A DNA stretch of 64,000 bases from Halomonas alkalisoli (GTDB lineage: Bacteria > Pseudomonadota > Gammaproteobacteria > Pseudomonadales > Halomonadaceae), in contig NZ_JAKCMI010000012.1 in the NCBI RefSeq assembly GCF_021412585.1, positions 329,344-393,343 on the forward strand. The letters run 5' to 3'. Below are positions 24,261 through 32,975 of the stretch, piece by piece. Each line of letters opens with the position of its first letter. Positions within the stretch are counted from its first letter, which is position 1. Under the pieces are notes generated by a model, which did not search any database, was not told the DNA's origin, and was given only the letters and a program-made list of their open reading frames with translations. Position numbers and translations under genes: made by a program.

Positions 24261-25517
24261 CTGCCCTTCGCCCGCTTTGATGCGCGCCTGGAAGCTCCCC
24301 CACAATACCGCCAACCAGAAGGCGAACATCATCACCCCGCTATTGTGGGCCAGGAAAACCTGCGACAGACCGAAGTCGATATAGGCCACCGGCAGCAGCA
24401 CACCGGCCACCGCAAGAGATCGCAATTCAAGGTTCCTCGCCGCCATCTGGCGTGCAAAGAACCTCATCGGGACCAGGTACAAGGCCAGCAGCACAGCCAG
24501 GCCGATGACACCGCGCTTGGCAAAGGCATCGATGAACTCATTGTGGGCGTGACCGAATATCGTGACCCTCGGGTGAATCACGCCCTCTTCCGCCAACAGA
24601 TCCATACCCTCACGATAACCAAGATGACCCCAACCGGTGACCGGCTTCTCGAGGATCAGGTGGTAAGCCCCCTTCCACATCTCGAAACGGGCACCCACGG
24701 AGCTCGTACGGCTCTCACCGCTGATATAGCGCTCGACGTCACTGAACGCCTCATGCACCCGAGATTGAACGCCGGTTTGTGGTAATGCGTAAACCGAGCT
24801 GGCGCCCACCACCACCACGGCGAGAACCGCCACCTTGATCCTGCCCGGCAACTGCCTTCCATAGCCGCGATAGAGCACCAACAGCACAATCGGAAAACCG
24901 ATCCAGCCACCGCGGCTACCCGAAAAAAGCGAACCGAGGATTCCCCCCAAGGCGCCCAGCAGCAGTAACGCGAACCACAGGTTGCGCCGTGGCTGCACGA
25001 CGGCCCAGCCAAGCCCGGCGAGGCACAAGACCCCCAGCAGCATGCTCAGGTTGCCAAACTGAATCACATGGGTGTGACCCTCGGCGCGCCAGGCCTCCTC
25101 CACCAGCTTCTGCCAGCCGGCCCAAATCCCCGCGCCAACAGCACCCGTGGCAATCCCGCTCCACATCCAGGCAAGACGGGGCGGATAGGCCATGATCAGC
25201 AGCATGGCCGGTATAGCGAGTACAAAGCGAAGGGGCTTGTCGATACCACGCGAGCCCTGCCCATCCCACCAGGCCTCCGCCATGCCGACACTGGCATAGG
25301 CAACCAGGGCGGCAATGACCAGCCAGTCACTGCGATCCAGATTCAGGCCTGGGCGCTTGACCAGCAAGATAACGCTGCCAAGCAGCAGCATCACAGCGCC
25401 CAACGAATACCCGCTCGACACGACCAGGGCGATGGCACCCAGCAGGAATACCGCCAGGCTGGTGTAGTGCCGCATAAGAACGGGAGCCCCAACACGCTGA
25501 TAATCAACAAAAAACAT
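24252..25517 (-). CDS. O-antigen ligase family (Wzy_C/WaaL-like) membrane protein
   Basis: 421 aa with about 10-12 membrane helices and one large periplasmic loop. The Wzy_C domain shows SGSRGGWIGFPIVLL and, after the loop, GWGHLGYREGM with the His-rich FGHAHNEFIDAFAKRGVIGL, the segment that carries the catalytic His/Arg in WaaL enzymes. It would ligate or polymerise undecaprenyl-linked glycan at the periplasmic face. It is the last gene on this strand of the EPS locus, after a terminator, so it may have its own promoter. The start is ATG 25517 (TTG 25520 is also possible); GGAG lies 11 nt upstream of the ATG. Confidence 0.85.
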   Translation of the reverse strand: MFFVDYQRVGAPVLMRHYTSLAVFLLGAIALVVSSGYSLGAVMLLLGSVILLVKRPGLNLDRSDWLVIAALVAYASVGMAEAWWDGQGSRGIDKPLRFVLAIPAMLLIMAYPPRLAWMWSGIATGAVGAGIWAGWQKLVEEAWRAEGHTHVIQFGNLSMLLGVLCLAGLGWAVVQPRRNLWFALLLLGALGGILGSLFSGSRGGWIGFPIVLLVLYRGYGRQLPGRIKVAVLAVVVVGASSVYALPQTGVQSRVHEAFSDVERYISGESRTSSVGARFEMWKGAYHLILEKPVTGWGHLGYREGMDLLAEEGVIHPRVTIFGHAHNEFIDAFAKRGVIGLAVLLALYLVPMRFFARQMAARNLELRSLAVAGVLLPVAYIDFGLSQVFLAHNSGVMMFAFWLAVLWGSFQARIKAGEGQSG

Positions 25518-25538
25518 CAAAAATGGAGCTCCAGAATT

Positions 25539-25563
25539 AAAAAGGCCGGCATTAAAGCCGGCC
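25539..25563 (-). terminator. Rho-independent terminator after wcaJ
   Basis: GGCCGGC and GCCGGCC pair around a 6-nt loop and are followed on the minus strand by TTTTT. It ends the long minus-strand EPS transcript and separates it from the ligase-like gene. Confidence 0.9.
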
Positions 25564-25589
25564 GATTATACCACCCCGTTTCCTAAGCA

Positions 25590-26972
25590 TCAGTAGGCGT
25601 TAGGATTGATGAACCCCTTGACTATCGTCAGGCCGATGATCCGCAGGTCCAGCCACAACGACCAGTTGTCGATGTACCAGAGGTCGCACTGAACGCGGCG
25701 CTCCATCTTGTCCACGGTATCCGTTTCACCTCGAAGGCCGTTGACCTGGGCCCAGCCGGTGATCCCGGGCTTGACTTTGTGACGCTTCATGTAGGATTCC
25801 ACCAGGTCCTTGTAATGCTCGTTGTGGGCCAACGCATGCGGCCGAGGCCCCACGATCGACATGCGCCCTTGCAGCACATTATAGAATTGCGGCAGCTCAT
25901 CAAGTGAGGTGCAGCGCAGGAAGGCCCCCAGCCGAGTTATCCGTGGGTCGCCCTTCCTGGCCTGGGTAACACATCCCCCCGCTTCCTGGTGTACCGCCAT
26001 GGAGCGGAACTTGTACACCTTGAACAATTTGCCGTTGGCACCAGTACGGTACTGCTTGAACAGCACCGGCCCAGGTGACGTGGCCTTGATGGCAACCGCA
26101 ATGATCAAGCAGACCGGCAATGCCAGTAACGAAAACAACGAGCCGAGAACCAGATCCTCAAGGCGCTTGACGATGCGCGCCACCCCATCAATGGGGGTCA
26201 CGCTGAGATCAATGGACAACTGCCCTGCCACTTCGCTCATGCGGTGGTTGAGCAACTGCATATCCTTGAAGTCAGGAACGAAGCGAACCTCCGCGGTATG
26301 GTTGCGCAGCGCATAGAAGATCGTACGCACCACCCCTCCCATCTCGAGCGGCACGCAGATCCACACCTCCCGCGCCCCCGACTCCTCTACGCGGCGCGCC
26401 AACCGTTCCAGACAACCCGCTTCGGGAGGCTCCGAGATGCGCTCGATACCTGCCAGCGCATACCCTTCGGCGGGCGAGTTGCGCATACCTTCGGCCACGC
26501 GAAGGATCTGCTCGCCAGGCCCTACCAAGAAGACAGGACGCTGCGACCACCCGCGCCGCCGAGCGCTACGTAGCAGTACCTGTGCCAGCACACGGCTGCC
26601 GCCGGAGCCCAAAAAGGAGATAACCAAGGTGAAGCCGATCCAAAGCCGTGAGAACCGCTCGGCAGCATGGGCAAAAAAGATCAGCGACGCGGCTATGATC
26701 GCCACCGTCAGCCAGACCAGACAAAGTTTGCCAAGCAGTGACGAGATGCGGCTAATACGCCAACGCTCGTAGCCGCCTTGAACGGTATTGAGCAGAATAA
26801 CCAGCAAGCACATGATGGCAATGGCTAGCCAATACCGTTCATGCAAGGCAAAGCTGCCGAAACGCAGCCAATAGGCCAGCAGGCCACCGCCCACGACGGC
26901 GATGAAATCAACGACAGGAACGATCAACTGGGCAGGGTATCGGTCGGCAAAACCGGAGGTGCTTTTACTCAT
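25590..26972 (-). CDS. wcaJ: Undecaprenyl-phosphate glucose/sugar phosphotransferase, WcaJ type
   Basis: 460 aa. Four or five N-terminal helices (about 15-120) are followed by a Rossmann-like CoA-binding-type domain (about 140-250) and the bacterial sugar transferase domain with a re-entrant helix. Diagnostic: KLFKVYKFRSMAVHQ, RLGAFLRCTSLDELPQFYN, MSIVGPRPHALAHNE and KPGITGWAQVNGLRGETDT. It transfers sugar-1-phosphate from a UDP-sugar to undecaprenyl phosphate and starts repeat-unit synthesis at the inner membrane. It is the last gene before the terminator of the long operon, 17 nt after pssE. Confidence 0.95.
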   Translation of the reverse strand: MSKSTSGFADRYPAQLIVPVVDFIAVVGGGLLAYWLRFGSFALHERYWLAIAIMCLLVILLNTVQGGYERWRISRISSLLGKLCLVWLTVAIIAASLIFFAHAAERFSRLWIGFTLVISFLGSGGSRVLAQVLLRSARRRGWSQRPVFLVGPGEQILRVAEGMRNSPAEGYALAGIERISEPPEAGCLERLARRVEESGAREVWICVPLEMGGVVRTIFYALRNHTAEVRFVPDFKDMQLLNHRMSEVAGQLSIDLSVTPIDGVARIVKRLEDLVLGSLFSLLALPVCLIIAVAIKATSPGPVLFKQYRTGANGKLFKVYKFRSMAVHQEAGGCVTQARKGDPRITRLGAFLRCTSLDELPQFYNVLQGRMSIVGPRPHALAHNEHYKDLVESYMKRHKVKPGITGWAQVNGLRGETDTVDKMERRVQCDLWYIDNWSLWLDLRIIGLTIVKGFINPNAY

Positions 26973-26989
26973 CAGTTCTACGACGATCC

Positions 26990-27499
26990 TTACAGTTGCT
27001 GAATCAGTGCATTCAGTTGCTTGCCAAAGGCCCGCCGCTCATCGCGAATGCGTTGGGCCGGCGCAGCAGGCAATGCCAGGGCTGCTTGCCCATCAAGCAC
27101 GGCCTCGACCAGCGGTTCGACGTCTGGAAAAAACGGCACGCCATAGATGCGCGAGATGGCCTCGGCGGTATCCACCTGATGGTCATTGCGATGCTCCCCC
27201 AGCCGCGCAAGCCTCGGCAACATCAGAAACGGCTTGCCCTGCTCCAGGCACGCCATGATATTGCCCATTCCGGCGTGCGTCACCACCAAATCAGCATTAT
27301 CGAATATTGAGCTGAACTCACCCGCGTTGAACAACGCCTGCGCCTGCAGGTTGGGCAACGACGCGAAGCGCTGGAGCGACGCCCCTGGCCCGGCCTGGTA
27401 GACCAGCTTCCACGCTGGCCGCTCGCGGGCCACGCTCAGCACCGCCTCGTCCAACCGCGGAAAGGAAAACTGAGTACCCGCGGCAAACAACACCCTCAT
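26990..27499 (-). CDS. pssE: Alg13/PssE-like glycosyltransferase subunit (catalytic half)
   Basis: 169 aa. MRVLFAAGTQFSFPRLDEAV starts the C-terminal-type GT28 half and LVVTHAGMGNIMACLEQGKP is the UDP-sugar binding segment, followed by LPRLARLGEHRNDHQ. It pairs with the Alg14/PssD-like gene directly upstream to form a two-part enzyme on the membrane's inner face, usually adding GlcA or a related sugar as the second residue. The start overlaps the pssD stop (ATGA) with GGAGG just before, so translation is coupled. Confidence 0.9.
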   Translation of the reverse strand: MRVLFAAGTQFSFPRLDEAVLSVARERPAWKLVYQAGPGASLQRFASLPNLQAQALFNAGEFSSIFDNADLVVTHAGMGNIMACLEQGKPFLMLPRLARLGEHRNDHQVDTAEAISRIYGVPFFPDVEPLVEAVLDGQAALALPAAPAQRIRDERRAFGKQLNALIQQL

Positions 27500-27924
27500 A
27501 GCAGCCTCCCCAGGTAGCGCACGCGCCCAGTGGCCAGTTCCGGCCACTGGGTGAGCACCTGGCTGGCAAACAGCTTGGCCACACGCCCCGAGAGCGACAA
27601 CCGACGGCTGTTGGCGATGCTGTCCACCCACAGGGTCTTTTTGCCCAGCAGGAAGCCGGCGAAGAGTACCAGTAAACCGGGCGCAGCGCCGGTACTGATG
27701 ATCAGGTCAGGGCGGCTCTTACGGACGATACTCAGGGCACGGGGCAATTGGCGCACCCCTCGCCACAGCTCGCGAACGCTGAAATCGTCCAGATAGTAAT
27801 CCGCCGATTGGTGCTGCTCCCTGGCCGTGGAAACAAACTCACGCTCATCGCAGGCAAGCAGCTCGGTTAACCGCTTCAACTGAGCCCAATGCCCACCGAA
27901 GGAGGCCGCAAACAGCACTTTCAT
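27496..27924 (-). CDS. pssD: Alg14/PssD-like glycosyltransferase subunit (membrane anchor half)
   Basis: 142 aa. FAASFGGHWAQLKRLTELL is the SGGH-type motif, DLIISTGAAPGLLVLF the second conserved loop, followed by a membrane-associated stretch and WVDSIANSRRLSLSG. This is the Alg14-like half that recruits the Alg13-like catalytic half encoded next. It overlaps both neighbours by 4 nt (ATGA), so GT2, pssD and pssE form a translationally coupled block. Confidence 0.9.
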   Translation of the reverse strand: MKVLFAASFGGHWAQLKRLTELLACDEREFVSTAREQHQSADYYLDDFSVRELWRGVRQLPRALSIVRKSRPDLIISTGAAPGLLVLFAGFLLGKKTLWVDSIANSRRLSLSGRVAKLFASQVLTQWPELATGRVRYLGRLL

Positions 27925-28811
27925 CGCGGCAGCTCTGCCCTGTCATGCCTGGTCGTAACCAGCCGAAATCGCTGTGCCACTTTTACTACCTTGAGATAGG
28001 CGAGCACCACCACGGCCCAAGCACGCTCACGCCAGGACATATCCCGCCGGGGAAAAAGCGAGGCGACATCGCCGAACAGGTTGCCCACCACACGCCGCAT
28101 ACCACCGAACATGCCGCGCTCCTGATACAGTGCCTGGCTGCCGGATGTTACCCGACGGGCCTTACTGGCAAGCGCGGCGATAGAGGAGCGTGCCGGGTGG
28201 CGCACCACAGCAGCTTCACTGAACACCAGCCGGTGGCCGCGAGAAGTGGCGCGCCGAGTCCACTCGAAATCCCCGCCCGACATCAGCTGCGCATTGAACG
28301 GCCCCACCACATCAAATACCTTACGCCGAACAAACAGGTTCGCCGTTACGGCCACACCATTGGCGACGTTCTGCCGCTGACGAAACGCAAAGGCTTTCTC
28401 GAAGCACTCCGCTGGCGTCAAGCGCTGAGCGCCGTAGGTCAGCTCGATATTGCCGGCCACCAGGGCCGCATCAGGATTGGCTTGCAAGCACTCAATCCCG
28501 GCTTGTAGCCAGCCAGGCGCAGGCAAGCAATCCGCATCGATAAACGCGAGCACGTCACCTCGGGCCTCAGCAACACCACGATTGCGCGCTGCATAGGAGC
28601 CAGGCGAGGGTTCATGGATTAGCCGGGCATTGCCGGGCAGGGTCAAATCGTGCGGCTGGCTGTCGCCAGCATTCTCGACAATGAGAACTTCGAACTCTTG
28701 CGTCGGCATGGACTGTTCACCCAGAGCTTCAAGGCAAGAACGCAAGGCATGCCAATCTCGATAGGTAGGCACGATGATGGAGGCCACTGGCGGTTGCACA
28801 TCCGCGCTCAT
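27921..28811 (-). CDS. Glycosyltransferase family 2
   Basis: 296 aa. GT-A motifs: VASIIVPTYRDWHALRSCLE, EVLIVENAGD, AARNRGVAEARGDVLAFIDAD (DXD) and MSGGDFEWTRRATSRGHRL, with a C-terminal amphipathic or membrane helix (WAVVVLAYLKVV). It should add one residue of the EPS repeat. It is linked by ATGA overlaps to the membrane/kinase-like gene before it and to pssD after it. Confidence 0.9.
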   Translation of the reverse strand: MSADVQPPVASIIVPTYRDWHALRSCLEALGEQSMPTQEFEVLIVENAGDSQPHDLTLPGNARLIHEPSPGSYAARNRGVAEARGDVLAFIDADCLPAPGWLQAGIECLQANPDAALVAGNIELTYGAQRLTPAECFEKAFAFRQRQNVANGVAVTANLFVRRKVFDVVGPFNAQLMSGGDFEWTRRATSRGHRLVFSEAAVVRHPARSSIAALASKARRVTSGSQALYQERGMFGGMRRVVGNLFGDVASLFPRRDMSWRERAWAVVVLAYLKVVKVAQRFRLVTTRHDRAELPR

Positions 28812-30604
28812 GAGCCACCCTCACCCGCAGCAGGATATGCCAAGCGCTCGCTCTCTCCGTCACGAGCCGTATCAATTTCCAACAGACACCCCAGGATGAC
28901 AGGTAGCAGCGATATGGCATCGGCATATCGCTGCTTATTAAAGTGTTGTTCAAAAGCACTGCAGCAAGCACAAAGATGAGCACGCTCCGGGGGAATACTC
29001 AGCAAGGAGTCCCGCTTTTCCCCAGCCTCCTCCAACATATCCTTTAGGTTCGGCAACCATGCATCAGCGCACGGCAACCCCACCCCAATAGGCTCCAGCG
29101 ACCAGTTCCCCACGTGAGTCTGAAGCAGCTCCCCCGTTTCCGATACAAAACTCAGATCCTTTGGCACACCGGGATTTATTAACGCCAAGGGAAGCAGGTT
29201 CAACTCCTCCAGGATATCCTCGAAGCGATCCTTGGTTTGCGCTATAGAAGTCTTATCATCACTATCGCCTGCAACGGCAGCCAATCGTTCGAGCATTTTC
29301 ACGCCCAAACGGTGTTGTAGCAGCGGGTGTGATCGCTGATACCGGTTTGCCAGAGTTCTATCGGGTTCGACCTGCCAATATTTCGCCAGCCACTCTATCT
29401 GCACTTTCGTTGCCGCACACCTGCCTGGAGCGCACCATTCGGGCAAGCGGAAAAGGTGCACATCGAAACCCTCTATCTGTCCGATGTATACGAGCTCCGG
29501 CACAGGCAGCAAATGGCCTGTAGCAGATGACAAGATATCGGCTTCGCTCATCGCAGCCTTACGCTGTCGCTTACCGAACACTTTAAGAAGATATCGCTCA
29601 ATCACGCCTTCGGGCTCTTTTAGCTCCACTTCGAAAGCCAGCACATCCACCAAACCACTTTGCGTCCAACGGCATGCAATCTGCGCATCCTCCCCCAGCT
29701 CCTCTCCTTTGATTTGAGAAAGTACCGGCAACAGCGACTCAGAGCCCTCACTCAACGAAAGAAAATTCCAGAACTTTTTGTTACGAGAATGCTCCGGCAT
29801 TTTTTCCAGGCGATGACCGGTAAAAAATATGGCATTGACCTGAAGACGCTTACCACTGAGCCAGATCGCGTCCTTGATCACGCCGTCGAGTCGGGTCAAA
29901 AGCTGCCGCGAGAGCAACAAGCTGATAATTGCCACTATGAAACCAACGCCTTCCCATAGCAAGAAATCCACTACCATGAAGGCGAAAAGAAACATGAAGC
30001 CGATACCCGAAAGCAGCCCACTCAGGGTAGCGGCCTTCAGCTGAAGCTCATTGCGAGATTCGGCATTGCGGCCCATCAGCGACACGAAGGCCGAAGCGGA
30101 AAGAACATAGATCAGCGCAGCGAATAGAAAGGTCGGGTAAATAAAGGCAAAGAGTAAGGCAATAACTATCGTCAATACCCCGGTAGCCAAGCCAGCAGCT
30201 AATTTCTGATAAGCTTGGCTCGCGACTTCGTCCTGATTCGTAAAAAGGACCAATTTATTGGTACCCTGCACCACACCAGCCGCACCTTTCTCTGCTGTAT
30301 AGCTCAACAGTTTTTCTGACAAGAGCGATACGGCATAGAAGAATACGGTAGCAAGGCTTAGCGTAACCACCAGAACATCCCGGTCGAAGGCAGCCCAGGA
30401 ATCGGGGAAATACCGGGGAATACCTGTCGAGCCGATCAAGATAATAACCTTCAACGGCAAGAAAAAAGCCAGCATTCGGGAAAATTGGCTCACCAAGGTC
30501 AATACGACAACTATCATCGTGGGCAGCGGAACAAGCTTGAAAAACTTCTTGAGCACCGCTGCCGACCAATATAGGTGGTGCAACGCAACACGATAAAACC
30601 ACAT
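28808..30604 (-). CDS. Membrane protein with ABC-exporter-like helices and degenerate kinase-like domain
   Basis: 598 aa. The first 250 residues hold about six hydrophobic helices and resemble the membrane part of an ABC exporter (PLPTMIVVVLTLVSQFSRM, FFLPLKVIILIGSTGIPRYF) but no ATPase follows. Residues about 330-560 look like an APH-type kinase fold: LLKVFGKRQRKAAMSEADIL (N-lobe Lys and Glu), VPELVYIGQIEGFDVHLFRL, then LALINPGVPKDLSFVSETG, where the HxD catalytic motif is replaced by NxG, and HVGNWSLEPIG. It is thus probably a pseudokinase. It lies between the lyase fusion and the GT2 gene with an ATGA overlap, so it belongs to EPS synthesis or export. No described family recognised. Confidence 0.6.
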   Translation of the reverse strand: MWFYRVALHHLYWSAAVLKKFFKLVPLPTMIVVVLTLVSQFSRMLAFFLPLKVIILIGSTGIPRYFPDSWAAFDRDVLVVTLSLATVFFYAVSLLSEKLLSYTAEKGAAGVVQGTNKLVLFTNQDEVASQAYQKLAAGLATGVLTIVIALLFAFIYPTFLFAALIYVLSASAFVSLMGRNAESRNELQLKAATLSGLLSGIGFMFLFAFMVVDFLLWEGVGFIVAIISLLLSRQLLTRLDGVIKDAIWLSGKRLQVNAIFFTGHRLEKMPEHSRNKKFWNFLSLSEGSESLLPVLSQIKGEELGEDAQIACRWTQSGLVDVLAFEVELKEPEGVIERYLLKVFGKRQRKAAMSEADILSSATGHLLPVPELVYIGQIEGFDVHLFRLPEWCAPGRCAATKVQIEWLAKYWQVEPDRTLANRYQRSHPLLQHRLGVKMLERLAAVAGDSDDKTSIAQTKDRFEDILEELNLLPLALINPGVPKDLSFVSETGELLQTHVGNWSLEPIGVGLPCADAWLPNLKDMLEEAGEKRDSLLSIPPERAHLCACCSAFEQHFNKQRYADAISLLPVILGCLLEIDTARDGESERLAYPAAGEGGS

Positions 30605-30640
30605 CAGGTATCACGCCCAACTATCATTATTTTTCACCAT

Positions 30641-32911
30641 TTAACTCAACTGCCAAAAGGGACGAATACCATCATGAGGAAAGAACAACGGCTTCACATC
30701 CTCCGGACCGGGAATTTTCGAATTCTGCAATCCACTCATCGTTCCATAGTGGGAATGATAAGCGAAATAGATGGGATAGAAACGCTCGGAATCGAACTTG
30801 TCTATCTGCTGAAAGGGCCACTCCTTATCTATGTGCGGTAGCAACCATTCCATTGCCCTGCACAGGCTCTGCCCCTGCGGCCCCTCGAAACTCCACAGGT
30901 CCTCCCCGCATGAGTCAGCCAGCTGCGCCAAGTGGATCCACCCCTGCAGATTGAAGCAACAATAGTGAGCGGTAGTCGTACGCTTCAGCTCCTCGGGTTG
31001 GCTACCGTCGGCAGCAAATTGCTGCACGATGCGGAAACGACTGTCTCTCAGCGTATGGCGCAGAAGCGTATCTTCACCAAGAAACGCGGCAATGGCGCCA
31101 ACCTGAAGATCGTAGTAGGTACCATGGTTGTTCTGCGATGCGCGCTCCTTCACTCCCTGCGGGCTGGTGCGCAGCCAATGCAGATACTTCGCCAACCATT
31201 CCCGGAACGCACTCGATTCACTCTGTGCCAGCTTACCGCGCTGTTCCAGCAACCTAACGGCATCAAGGAAGTAGTAAAAATCCTTCGCCTCGATGATGCC
31301 GGAACTGCTTCCTCGATTCTTGTTCCAGCCTTTACGCACCTGAGCATAATCGAGATGAGGTGCCATCGCTGTGTCAGAATTCAGGAACCAGGTACGAACG
31401 AGGCTTGCCGCATGAGCGTCGTATCGCTCATCCTGGCTCACGCTCCCAGCCAAAGTTAGAACGAAGGTGTCATCGAATAGCCGCTGCAGCCGCGTACGGT
31501 CGTAGTTCTCGCTCATCGGCTCGTACAGTCGCGTACCTGGGACGCGCTTGCCATCCCTGCGTATGTAAGGAAGCCTTGGAATAGGAATGGGATTGGGCCA
31601 GAAGTAGGGCGCTGGGTGCCAATAGTCGTGCGGGTTATGGCTGGGAGGGAGCGTTTTCTTGTCGACGACAGAATAGGGCCCACGGGACAACGCTTCCTTT
31701 GCCGTGCTTAACAAGGTGTGCCTTAACGTCTCGCTGATAGTGCCACCTGATGCCACAACAGGCACATAGCAAAGGCGTTTTGCATCATACCCGGAAAGGA
31801 ACCCTTCCCCATCCAGCTTATTGAGCAAGGCAGCAATAGCTTCGTTGCGAGCCAGGCCACGATCAACGAGACCACTGCTTCCTTTTTCAAGATGGGCCTG
31901 CCCCGAGAAAAGCCGCGCCACCCAACCTGCCTTGGCAAAGGCACCAGCATCTTGTGAGTAGTCAGGGCATGGAAGATCCCATGGCTCGATATGCCAGCGA
32001 TCCCATTTGCCAGGTATTCCGAGCCGCCAGAAAAGCTCCACTTTAGGGCGGCGGCCGTAGTAACACGCCTCATCGAATTCCTCGGCACTATCACACCTGA
32101 AAATCATTTGCGGTTCTTCGTCGGCCTTGGGCCGATAACCTGACTGTAGCAAGCTCTCATTACTGGCGATACGTGCCATCGGCACGACAAAATAGGGGGA
32201 CTCTGATTTGTCTTTTATCGCCGCCACAATTTCTTCCCACCCCTCAACCGTGAGAAAGCAGTTACCATCCCATGGAAGCACCCATTTAGCCTGTTTTTTC
32301 CCATCTCGGAGCGCTGCATTCCTAGCCCCATTGTTATTCATCACATAATTATTCTTATGACGACACAACCGCATCCATATCCGGCTCTGTTGCGCAGCAC
32401 TCAAGCGAGAAAAGCGTTTACCAGTCGGCAAATATTCGACTGGCACTCCCTCGACATCTAAAGGTAAGGACTGATATGCATCGAGATCAAACGGTATATG
32501 AATATACTTTGCATTGACAGATTCCAGCATGTCAATTATTTTATTTTCTTCATCAGGATCAACGATACGATTGACAACAAACCGCTTTTCGCAATCATCT
32601 AATTTCGACTCATGTCTTAAGATAAACTCCAGATTGCTTCGCGACTGTCCTTTTTTATGTCTAGGAAACAAGTCATTTCCAATAACACGGTACAATAAAA
32701 ATTGATCATCTCCTCCGCTTTCTAACGCACCTATATATTCAATTATTTTTCTCTCATTAAAACGAGGCGCCAAACCACGATCGCTTGGACGAGTTGTGCG
32801 CGACCTAATTCGGTTAGACTCCCACTTTTTAGCAAGACATTTTTTTAAACTAGAGAAAAAAGGCAAAAGGGAAAGCACATCAACACCTTTTATAACATCA
32901 TTAAGAAACAA
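30641..32911 (-). CDS. Glycosyltransferase-like domain fused to alginate-lyase-like (PL5) domain
   Basis: 756 aa from a TTG start (TAGGA 4-5 nt upstream). The N-terminal half (about 55-350) starts FLLYRVIGNDLFPRHKKGQS, includes EKRFVVNRIVDPDEENKI and KWVLPWDGNCFLTVEGW, and looks like a GT-A-type transferase with DGN in place of DXD. Residues about 430-740 match the alginate lyase family: DYWHPAPYFWPNPIPIPRLP, LVRTWFLNSDTAMAPHLDYA, SGIIEAKDFYYFLDA and the catalytic NNHGTYYDLQ near residue 595. No signal peptide precedes it, so the lyase part would act in the cytoplasm unless exported otherwise. It may trim or proof-read the glycan. A rare fusion. Confidence 0.75.
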   Translation of the reverse strand: MFLNDVIKGVDVLSLLPFFSSLKKCLAKKWESNRIRSRTTRPSDRGLAPRFNERKIIEYIGALESGGDDQFLLYRVIGNDLFPRHKKGQSRSNLEFILRHESKLDDCEKRFVVNRIVDPDEENKIIDMLESVNAKYIHIPFDLDAYQSLPLDVEGVPVEYLPTGKRFSRLSAAQQSRIWMRLCRHKNNYVMNNNGARNAALRDGKKQAKWVLPWDGNCFLTVEGWEEIVAAIKDKSESPYFVVPMARIASNESLLQSGYRPKADEEPQMIFRCDSAEEFDEACYYGRRPKVELFWRLGIPGKWDRWHIEPWDLPCPDYSQDAGAFAKAGWVARLFSGQAHLEKGSSGLVDRGLARNEAIAALLNKLDGEGFLSGYDAKRLCYVPVVASGGTISETLRHTLLSTAKEALSRGPYSVVDKKTLPPSHNPHDYWHPAPYFWPNPIPIPRLPYIRRDGKRVPGTRLYEPMSENYDRTRLQRLFDDTFVLTLAGSVSQDERYDAHAASLVRTWFLNSDTAMAPHLDYAQVRKGWNKNRGSSSGIIEAKDFYYFLDAVRLLEQRGKLAQSESSAFREWLAKYLHWLRTSPQGVKERASQNNHGTYYDLQVGAIAAFLGEDTLLRHTLRDSRFRIVQQFAADGSQPEELKRTTTAHYCCFNLQGWIHLAQLADSCGEDLWSFEGPQGQSLCRAMEWLLPHIDKEWPFQQIDKFDSERFYPIYFAYHSHYGTMSGLQNSKIPGPEDVKPLFFPHDGIRPFWQLS

Positions 32912-32975
32912 AAAATCCTAAAAATATAACAAACCTCTCGCCCCTCATCAGAAGCCAGGCTCCACCTCAGCCATT

